Positions 48,974-55,255 of a DNA stretch of 55,255 nt are shown in pieces (position 1 is the first letter of the stretch; each line of letters starts with the position of its first letter). Where the stretch lies: contig NZ_QWKP01000211.1 of assembly GCF_003470205.1 (NCBI RefSeq), forward strand, positions 1-55,255, written 5' to 3'. The notes under the pieces are model-generated. The model searched no databases and was not told where the DNA came from. It worked only from the letters and a program-made list of their open reading frames with translations. Source of the DNA: Cellulomonas rhizosphaerae (GTDB lineage Bacteria; Actinomycetota; Actinomycetes; Actinomycetales; Cellulomonadaceae). The translations under genes were made by a program, and so were the position numbers.

Positions 48974-49663
48974 ATGCCGAAGACCCAGATCCAGACCCAC
49001 CCGCTCGACTTCGACGCCTGGCTCGAGACCGGCACGATCGCACAGCGCACCGTCGAGCTCCACAACGACCGCTCTATCCCCGACCAGCTCGACGTCCTGT
49101 CCAAGCGCCGCGAGGTCGCCGCAGCCGTCGCCGAGGCGGAGGACACCGAGGCCTCGGTCACAGAGATCCCCGAGGTCGTCAAGATCGACGCCGCACTCGA
49201 GGCGCTGTGGGTGAAGTGGGAGGAGTCGAAGGAGACCTGGCTCGTCCGCGCGCTCTCCGTCGACGAGATCAAGCTCCTGCGCACCCGGCACCCCGTCGAG
49301 GACCAGCCGCCCACGCCCGGCAAGGGCGCGTCGCGCGGCACCCGTGAGGCGCACGAGGCGCTGCTCAAGGCGTGGGCCGAGCGCATGCAGGACACGCTCG
49401 AAGCCATCCAGTACGCACAGCTCGAGGCGGCCATCGTCTCGATCACGACGTCGAAGGGCGTCGCCACCGCCCGCGGCACAGTCCTCGACGAGGACTTCCG
49501 CCCCGCCGTGACGGCCGCCCAGCTCCGGGCGATGCACGCCCGGCCCGGCCGGCAGAACGACGTGAAGCAGCTCCTGAACGCCTCCCAGGACGCCACCGCC
49601 TCCGATGTGGAGGTCCCCGCCCCTTTCTGGCAGCGGCCGTCCTCGAAGCACGGCCAGAACTAG
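48974..49663 (+). CDS. Tail assembly chaperone G
   Basis: 229 aa. N-terminal acidic/helical part (DFDAWLETGTIAQRTVELHN), central helices (ALEALWVKWEESKETWLVRA), and the closing PAPFWQRPSSKHGQN. Short product of the tail chaperone pair that binds the tape measure during tail assembly. The slippery heptamer CCCTTTC lies 12 codons before its stop. Confidence 0.88.
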   Translation: MPKTQIQTHPLDFDAWLETGTIAQRTVELHNDRSIPDQLDVLSKRREVAAAVAEAEDTEASVTEIPEVVKIDAALEALWVKWEESKETWLVRALSVDEIKLLRTRHPVEDQPPTPGKGASRGTREAHEALLKAWAERMQDTLEAIQYAQLEAAIVSITTSKGVATARGTVLDEDFRPAVTAAQLRAMHARPGRQNDVKQLLNASQDATASDVEVPAPFWQRPSSKHGQN

Positions 49664-49965
49664 TCCTGTCCCTGCGCGCCGCGCGCGCGTGGGGCGTGAA
49701 GCCGTCGGCCTACCGCAAGTGGTCGACCCAGGACCGCGGTCAGGCGGAAGCGCTGCTCGAGTACGAGGCGAGCCTGTGCCCCGGGTGCGGGATGCCTCGG
49801 CACGCCGCGTGGGATCCGCGCTCGATGGGCGGGTGGGTCGCAGACGCGCATCCCTGCGAGGCGTGCGAAATCCGCGACCAGAAGGCCAAGGAAGACGGCA
49901 ACGAGAAGCCGCACGTGTTCGTGACGGTGAGGCCCGCGCAGGACGCGGCTACGCCCGCTTCGTGA
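48974..49965 (+). CDS. Tail assembly chaperone GT (-1 frameshift product)
   Basis: Ribosomes slipping back one base on CCCTTTC (49621-49627; zero frame C-CCT-TTC, -1 frame CCC-TTT) join the first 218 codons to a second frame ending at 49965, giving 330 aa. The added 112 residues read FLAAAVLEARPELV... then YRKWSTQDRGQAEALLEYEA with two CxxC pairs (CPGC, CEAC). The downstream frame has no SD or good start of its own. Confidence 0.85.
49621..49627 (+). promoter_or_regulatory. -1 ribosomal slippery site CCCTTTC
   Basis: X-XXY-YYZ heptamer in the correct phase, inside the overlap of the two chaperone frames; GC-rich sequence downstream could form a stimulating structure. Confidence 0.85.
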
Positions 49966-50314
49966 ACACGAGCGTCTGCTCGTCGTCGACGGCGCTCTGC
50001 GCAGTCAGGTCGTAGCCGCGGGCCTGGGCACCGATCACGACCGCCTCGAACGGCAACGTCCGGGGCGTCACCTTCGCGGTGACGTGCGGGTCGCCCGCGA
50101 ACTGCTCATCGAGCAGGGCATCCGCCTGCGCGGCGGCCTGCTCGCGGGCCTTCTCGTCGGAGGTGACCTGCCCGGCGCCGAGCAGCGTGATCAGCAGCCA
50201 CGACAGCAGGGCAGCTGACCCGAGCACCACCAACACGACGATCACCGTCCGATTCAACCGCACACCAGGGGTCGGACGGGGGTGATCTTTCGTGGGAATC
50301 CGCTCTGTCGTCAT
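49949..50314 (-). CDS. Antisense single-pass membrane protein
   Basis: 121 aa on the minus strand: short polar N terminus, transmembrane helix VIVVLVVLGSAALLSWLLIT (about 24-43), then a charged helix (DEKAREQAAAQADALLDEQF) and a small beta-rich domain. Codons are strongly GC-ending. It overlaps the GT end by 17 nt and the tape-measure start by 23 nt, filling the gap. ATG 50314 has a weak SD. Function unknown; superinfection exclusion is one possibility. Confidence 0.75.
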   Translation of the reverse strand: MTTERIPTKDHPRPTPGVRLNRTVIVVLVVLGSAALLSWLLITLLGAGQVTSDEKAREQAAAQADALLDEQFAGDPHVTAKVTPRTLPFEAVVIGAQARGYDLTAQSAVDDEQTLVFTKRA

Positions 50315-53300
50315 CCAGCTGCGTGCCGAGGTCGCCGCCTACGTGGCCGGGATGAACTCGGCGGAGCAGGCCACGAACCGGCTCACGACACAGGTCGGGA
50401 TCCTCGGCGCCGGCATGCTCGGCCTGGCGGCCCTCGCGGTGAAGAAGTTCGCCGACTTCGACCAGGCGATGTCGAACGTCGCAGCCACGGGCGCGGACGC
50501 GAAGCTCAGCATCGACGAGCTGCGTCAGGCTGCGCTCGACGCCGGGCAGCGCACCGTGTACTCCGCGACCGAGGCCGCAGGGGCGATCGAGAACCTCTCA
50601 AAGGCGGGCCTGTCTGCCGCGGACATCCTCGGTGGCGCCCTCGACGGGTCCCTCGACCTCGCCGCCGCGGGCGCCCTGTCCGTCGCCGACGCCGCGTCGT
50701 ACACGGCGATCGCCCTGTCCCAGTTCGGGCTCGAAGGCGACAAGGCGTCCCACGTCGCTGACCTCCTCGCGGCTGGTGCGGGCAAGGCCCTCGGTGATGT
50801 GTCCGACCTGGGCATGGCCCTCAAGCAGGGTGGTCTCGTCGCCCACCAGACGGGCCTGTCGATCGAGGAGACGACCGCGGCTCTGGCGGCGTTCGCGCAG
50901 CAGGGCCTGCTCGGGTCCGACGCCGGAACGTCCCTCAAGACGATGCTGCAGCGCCTGACCCCGCAGTCCGACGAGGCGCAGAAGCAGTTCGACAAGCTGG
51001 GGATCTCCGCCTACGACGCGCAGGGCAACTTCGTCGGGCTCGCCGAGTTCGCCGAGCAGCTCAAGACGAAGATGCAGGACCTCACCCCCGAGGCCCGCAA
51101 CGCGGCTCTGTCGGTCATGTTCGGGTCGGACGCCGTCCGTGGCGCGGGGGTCCTGTTCAGCGAGGGCGCTGAGGGCATCCGCAAGTGGGAGATGGCCGTC
51201 AACGACCAGGGCTACGCGGCCGACGTCGCCGCGACCCGGCTCGACAACCTCAAGGGCGACCTCGAGCAGCTCTCCGGTGCGTTCGACACCGCCCTGATCA
51301 ACATGGGCGAGGGCGCGAACGGGCCGCTGCGGTCGATCGTGCAGTCGCTGACGGACGTCATCAACGGCTTCTCGAACATGAACGACACCGCCCAGACCGC
51401 CGTCCTGGCCGTCTTCGGTGTCGGTGGCGCGATCGCCCTCGGCGCCGCCGGTGTCGGCAAGCTCGTCGTGGGCATCAACAACGCCAAGACCGCGCTCGTC
51501 GCGATGGGCATCACCGCGAAGAGCACAGCGATCGCTGTGGGTGCCGTCGGTCTCGCGATCACCGCTGCGACCCTCGTGATGGTGAACTGGGCGAACGCTC
51601 AGGCGGACGCGCGCGCCCGCACCGAGGAGTACCTCGACACCCTCGACGAGTTCGGCAACCGCACCGACGCGACCCTGACGACGATCAACGACAAGCTGTC
51701 CTCGAAGACCGGCGGGTTCCTCGAGGGCCTGTTCGGCAACGACGACTCTCTCATCACGAAGGCCGAGAAGTACGGCCTCGTCGTCCAGGACCTGCAGGGC
51801 TACATCCTCGGAGAGTCCGACGCCGTCGACCGGGTCACCGACGCGATCACGAAGTACAACGCGGCACACGACATCGTCGACTCCGACAACCAGGTCGCGA
51901 AGCAGAACGACTTCACGGACGCCCTCGACGAGCAGGCCAGCTCACTGTCGGACGCCGAGAAGAAGGCCATCCAGAAGGCCGAGGCCGACCAGAAGGCCGG
52001 GGTCGCTGCCGCTGACGCCGCGGCCGCAACGAAGGAGCAGCGCAGCGCCGTCGGGCAGCTCACCGACACCCTGGCCACGGGCGGCACGACGACCGACTCC
52101 TACACGAACGCGCTCAAGGACCTCGTCGCCCAGCAGCGCGAGGCCGCGGGGATCGTCCTGTCGCAGCGCGACGCGCAGCGCCAGTACGAGCAGTCCCTCG
52201 ACGACGCGACGAAGGCCCTCAAGGACAACGGCCGCACCCTCGAGCTAGACACCCAGAAGGGCCGCGACAACCAGGCCGCGCTCGACGACATCGCGAAGTC
52301 CGGGCTCGACGTCGTCGAGTCGATGCGCGCGAACGGTGCCTCGCAGAAGGAGCTGCAGAAGGCGGTCCGCGCCACCCGTGCGGACTTCATCGCGCAGGCC
52401 GAGAAGATGGGCATGTCGAAGTCGGCCGCGAAGAAGCTCGCGGACCAGCTCGGGCTCATCCCGAAGAAGGTCGACGTCGACGTCGCCGTCGACACGCAGC
52501 GCGCGACCGACGCCCTGAACCGGTGGATCACCCTGGCCAACGGCCGGCACGTGAAGATCACGGTCGACCAGGTCGGCGGCAAGCAGTACCAGTTCGCGCC
52601 CGGCGCCTCGATCGCCCGCGCCGAGGGCGGCCCGATCATCGGCCCCGGGACGGGCACGTCGGACTCGATCCTCGCGCGCGTCTCCAACGGTGAGCACGTC
52701 ATCACGGCCGCCGAGGTGCAGGCCGCCGGTGGGCACGGCGCCATCGAGGCGTGGCGGTCCAGTCTGCGCGGGTTCGCGACCGGTGGCCGTGTCGAGTGGG
52801 CGAAGAACCGGGTCGCCGACGCGCGTGACGCCTACGAGCTCGCCAACGGTGAGAGCAAGGCGGCCGCACGCACGAAGGACGCCAAGCGGCAGGCGCGTGC
52901 ACAGAAGGCCCTCGACGCCGCCAAGTCGGAGCTCGAGGACGCGAAGGCGACCTACGCGCGCGTCGTCGAGGCCACCCGCCAGTTGCGCACCGACGCACGC
53001 CGCGGCGACTCCCGTGAGCAGGCCACGGCAGGCATGTCCGGTGCGTACTCGGTCATCGACCAGCTCGCCGACGCGTCCCGCAACCCGGACCTTTCGAAGA
53101 AGGCCCGGGCGAACCTCGCCGCCACGGCGAAGGAGGCCGAGGCCGGGCTCAAGCGCCTGTACGCGCAGGCCGACAAGATCGACGCGAAGCTGCAGTCGGC
53201 CGCCGATCAGGTGTCCCGCCTGGCTGACATCCGCGACCAGGCGGCGTCTGGCCTCACAGGTGCGTTCGGGCTCGGTGACACGATCGCGCAGGCCACCGAC

Positions 53301-54098
53301 GGCACCGCCGGGTCGTGGCAGTCCGTCGCACGGATGAACGAGCGCGGGCAGTCCTGGAACGAGCAGATCTGGGACCCGGGTACGGCCGGCAAGGCGGGTG
53401 TCACCACATCGGCTGGGATCGTCGCCGCGTACACGAAGCGCGCGGCCGCGATCAAGACGTTCGTCGGGAAGCTGCAGAAGCTGCGCGAGATGGGCCTGAC
53501 CGGTCCGCTGCTGCAGGAGATCTACCAGCTCGGCACCGAGCAGGGCACGGTCATCGCCGACGCCCTGATCAAGGGCGGCAAGGGCGGTGTCTCCGCGCTG
53601 AACAAGCAGGCCGGGCAGATCGATTACTGGGCGAACGTCGGTGGCACTGACCTGACGAAGGCGTTCTACACCGGCGGCATCGCCGCGGCGCAGGGCTTCC
53701 AGAAGGGCCTCGAGTCCGACCTCGCGAACAACAAGAAGTCGGTCGCGAAGTGGGCCAAGGCGCTCGAGCTCGAGCTGAAGCGCGCGTGGGGCATCGCGTC
53801 CCCGTCGAAGGTCACCTACGGGATGGCTCGGTTCCTCGGCAAGGGCACCGAGCTCGGGCTCATCGACTCGATGCCCGCCGTGATTGCGGCCGCGCGCCGG
53901 TTCTCCGGTGCGGCGATCCCGACCATGGCCAGCGGCACGGGCAGTGGCGCGGGCGCCGCGCGCGGCGGGGTCACGTTCAAGAACACGCAGCACTTCTACG
54001 GCGCCGACGACAGTGTCGCCCGCAAGTCCGAGGCGCGGCTGCGCGACTCCGTCTACTCCGGTGGCCTGCACCGACTCGCCACGGGAGTGGGTGCCTGA
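50292..54098 (+). CDS. Tail tape measure protein
   Basis: 1268 aa, the largest gene. TP901-like N-terminal core (IQLRAEVAAYVAGMNSAEQA, KKFADFDQAMSNVAATGADA), hydrophobic segments at about 36-50, 368-395 and 410-433 (GAVGLAITAATLVMVNWA), long coiled coils (about 500-620 and 850-960), and a C-terminal region with WGIASPSKVTYGMARFLGKG. No lysozyme or peptidase motif seen. Length predicts a tail of roughly 190 nm if 0.15 nm per residue holds. GTG start after GGGGGTGAT. Confidence 0.94.
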   Translation: MGIRSVVIQLRAEVAAYVAGMNSAEQATNRLTTQVGILGAGMLGLAALAVKKFADFDQAMSNVAATGADAKLSIDELRQAALDAGQRTVYSATEAAGAIENLSKAGLSAADILGGALDGSLDLAAAGALSVADAASYTAIALSQFGLEGDKASHVADLLAAGAGKALGDVSDLGMALKQGGLVAHQTGLSIEETTAALAAFAQQGLLGSDAGTSLKTMLQRLTPQSDEAQKQFDKLGISAYDAQGNFVGLAEFAEQLKTKMQDLTPEARNAALSVMFGSDAVRGAGVLFSEGAEGIRKWEMAVNDQGYAADVAATRLDNLKGDLEQLSGAFDTALINMGEGANGPLRSIVQSLTDVINGFSNMNDTAQTAVLAVFGVGGAIALGAAGVGKLVVGINNAKTALVAMGITAKSTAIAVGAVGLAITAATLVMVNWANAQADARARTEEYLDTLDEFGNRTDATLTTINDKLSSKTGGFLEGLFGNDDSLITKAEKYGLVVQDLQGYILGESDAVDRVTDAITKYNAAHDIVDSDNQVAKQNDFTDALDEQASSLSDAEKKAIQKAEADQKAGVAAADAAAATKEQRSAVGQLTDTLATGGTTTDSYTNALKDLVAQQREAAGIVLSQRDAQRQYEQSLDDATKALKDNGRTLELDTQKGRDNQAALDDIAKSGLDVVESMRANGASQKELQKAVRATRADFIAQAEKMGMSKSAAKKLADQLGLIPKKVDVDVAVDTQRATDALNRWITLANGRHVKITVDQVGGKQYQFAPGASIARAEGGPIIGPGTGTSDSILARVSNGEHVITAAEVQAAGGHGAIEAWRSSLRGFATGGRVEWAKNRVADARDAYELANGESKAAARTKDAKRQARAQKALDAAKSELEDAKATYARVVEATRQLRTDARRGDSREQATAGMSGAYSVIDQLADASRNPDLSKKARANLAATAKEAEAGLKRLYAQADKIDAKLQSAADQVSRLADIRDQAASGLTGAFGLGDTIAQATDGTAGSWQSVARMNERGQSWNEQIWDPGTAGKAGVTTSAGIVAAYTKRAAAIKTFVGKLQKLREMGLTGPLLQEIYQLGTEQGTVIADALIKGGKGGVSALNKQAGQIDYWANVGGTDLTKAFYTGGIAAAQGFQKGLESDLANNKKSVAKWAKALELELKRAWGIASPSKVTYGMARFLGKGTELGLIDSMPAVIAAARRFSGAAIPTMASGTGSGAGAARGGVTFKNTQHFYGADDSVARKSEARLRDSVYSGGLHRLATGVGA

Positions 54099-55027
54099 TG
54101 TCGATCCTGCTCGTCTCCCCCGGCCCCGTACCGGACCCGCCCGCACCGTCGCCGTTCGCGGACATGGACTTCACGTGGACCGGGTGGGATGGGTCCTCGT
54201 TCCAGCTCACCGGCCGCGGCCGCACCCAGGCGATCCACCTGCAGGCCGGGGTGCGGGGGCTCACGTTCCCGCCCGCGGAGGAGCACACGACGTCGTCGCC
54301 GGCACGCCGCGGGCAGCGGTTCCGGTCGCACCGTGAGCTCGCACGCGACGTCACGTGGCCGCTGTGGGTCTGGGAAGACTCCGGCTCCACGGAGTGGCTC
54401 AAGTTCGACGCCGCGTTCCGTCGCACCCTGCGCCGTGACCGGCCGGGCATGTGGACGGTCACGCACCCGTTCACGGGCGAGCACCGCTCGCTCATGCTGC
54501 GGCTCGGCGACGACGGCGACCCTTCCTGGGACACCACACCCGGCAAGCGGGCGTGGAAGGACTACCAGCTGCGGATGATCGCGGACGACCCGATGTGGGC
54601 TGGTGCCCCGATCACGAGCCCCCTGTGGGGCGCTACCCCGGGCGTGAACTTCACCGGACCGTCGGACTCCGCCCCGGACTTCTACATCTCGGCACCGACG
54701 ACCACGGGCGAGGTCGACATGGCCAATCCGGGTGACGTCCCGGTGTGGCCGACGTGGACGGTCACCGGCCGTGGCGCCGCGACGTCCGCGGTCCTGACGG
54801 TCAACGGCATGGAGATCGGCACCCCGACCCTCACGAACGGGCAGGTGCTCACTATCAACACCGACAAGGCGACCGCGCGCCTCGACGGCGCCCGCGCCGG
54901 GAACCTGCTCTCGCCGCGCGAGTTCGAGCCCATCCCCGACGGGGAGTCCGTCACGGTCGGTGTCAACATCACCGGCGACGGCACCGTGCAGTGCTCGATC
55001 ATCCCGTTGTACAACGCGGCCTGGTGA
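54098..55027 (+). CDS. Distal tail protein (Dit-like minor tail protein)
   Basis: 309 aa. DFTWTGWDGSSFQLTGRGRT, GVRGLTFPPAEEHTTSSPAR, FRSHRELARDVTWPLWVWED and SREFEP-like closing strand are typical of siphovirus minor tail proteins following the tape measure. It starts with a TGATG overlap. Confidence 0.82.
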   Translation: MSILLVSPGPVPDPPAPSPFADMDFTWTGWDGSSFQLTGRGRTQAIHLQAGVRGLTFPPAEEHTTSSPARRGQRFRSHRELARDVTWPLWVWEDSGSTEWLKFDAAFRRTLRRDRPGMWTVTHPFTGEHRSLMLRLGDDGDPSWDTTPGKRAWKDYQLRMIADDPMWAGAPITSPLWGATPGVNFTGPSDSAPDFYISAPTTTGEVDMANPGDVPVWPTWTVTGRGAATSAVLTVNGMEIGTPTLTNGQVLTINTDKATARLDGARAGNLLSPREFEPIPDGESVTVGVNITGDGTVQCSIIPLYNAAW

Positions 55028-55031
55028 CGTC

Positions 55032-55255
55032 GTGACCGACCTGCGCCCGCCGCTGGTCATCGAGGTGTTCGACAAGTCGTTCGTCTACCAGTCGACCGTC
55101 GCAGCCCCCATCGAGATCTCCGCGACGGCCCGCCTGAACAACGCCGGCTCGGCGACGTTCACGGTCGCGTCCGACGAGGAGTGCGTCGAAGACCTCCTCA
55201 CCGCCGGCGCGCGCGCCCGGGTGCTGTACCGGGCGGACCCCGCTGAGAATCCGCG
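55032..55255 (+). CDS. Gp37-like minor tail protein (5' part only)
   Basis: First 74 codons, cut by the window end. LRPPLVIEVFDKSFVYQSTV, then SATARLNNAGSATFTVASDE and a charged AGARARVLYR segment resemble siphovirus ReqiPepy6 Gp37-like / baseplate hub proteins, the usual gene after Dit. GTG start 4 nt after the previous stop. Confidence 0.7.
   Translation, partial: MTDLRPPLVIEVFDKSFVYQSTVAAPIEISATARLNNAGSATFTVASDEECVEDLLTAGARARVLYRADPAENP

Noticed and set aside
50292-54098. Peptidoglycan hydrolase domain in the tape measure
   Set aside because: Looked for lysozyme, NlpC/P60 and M23 motifs; none of their catalytic patterns is visible.
52245-54146. 633-aa leftward open frame inside the tape-measure gene
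   Set aside because: Antisense shadow of a coiled-coil gene with biased codons; no motif.

Overview
The window is high-GC (roughly 70%) DNA with GTG/ATG starts, SD motifs such as GGAGG and several TAnnnT -10 boxes placed 6 nt before ATG (leaderless genes). This points to an actinobacterium. An acetylxylan-esterase-family gene and a LAxTG (sortase E type) anchor would suit Cellulomonas or a relative, but the genus is inference. The window has two parts: about 10.2 kb of chromosome, then about 45 kb of a siphovirus-type prophage that runs off the right edge.

Chromosome (1-10244): FKBP prolyl isomerase (-); alpha/beta hydrolase plus overlapping TetR regulator with a self-contained operator-promoter (+); AXE-family esterase and cystathionine beta-synthase (-); Bax-inhibitor-1 membrane protein (-); ABC-2 ATPase and permease (+); MFS exporter (-) divergent from a leaderless MarR gene (+); siderophore-interacting flavoprotein under a probable iron box (+). 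Two sets of long inverted repeats follow. The left attachment site is the 3' end of a tRNA without its body, so the intact tRNA is expected at the far prophage end outside this window.

Prophage left arm (10245-13100): integrase, terminator, a short ImmA-like ORF without HExxH, a leftward HTH repressor, an operator array built from GTCTA half-sites, a rightward promoter wrapped around one operator, a Cro-like HTH and an excisionase-like HTH.

Early region (13.1-37.8 kb): an almost unbroken train of rightward genes with 1-4 nt start/stop overlaps. It holds a YqaJ exonuclease-RecT recombination pair, a DnaQ-like exonuclease, an HNH nuclease fused in frame to a LAxTG surface protein whose Pro/Ser/Thr linker overprints a second gene, a J-domain-like protein, a T4-like RNA-repair pair (RNA ligase plus kinase/phosphatase), a C5 DNA methyltransferase, a PD-(D/E)XK protein, an initiator-like protein with iterons inside its gene, a DnaB-type helicase, a terminase-small-subunit-like protein and many small Cys-rich proteins. 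It ends with a GIY-YIG protein.

Late region (38.1-55.3 kb): structured non-coding DNA, a leftward DUF1508 moron, TerL, portal, MuF, protease/scaffold (with a nested scaffold start), DUF2190 decoration protein, major capsid protein, head-tail connectors, tail tube, G/GT tail chaperones with a canonical -1 slippery site, tape measure, distal tail protein and the start of a Gp37-like tail protein. Two small leftward genes sit antisense at late-gene junctions. Lysis genes and the right attachment site are not in the window. No gene is visibly disrupted, so the part seen looks like an intact prophage.
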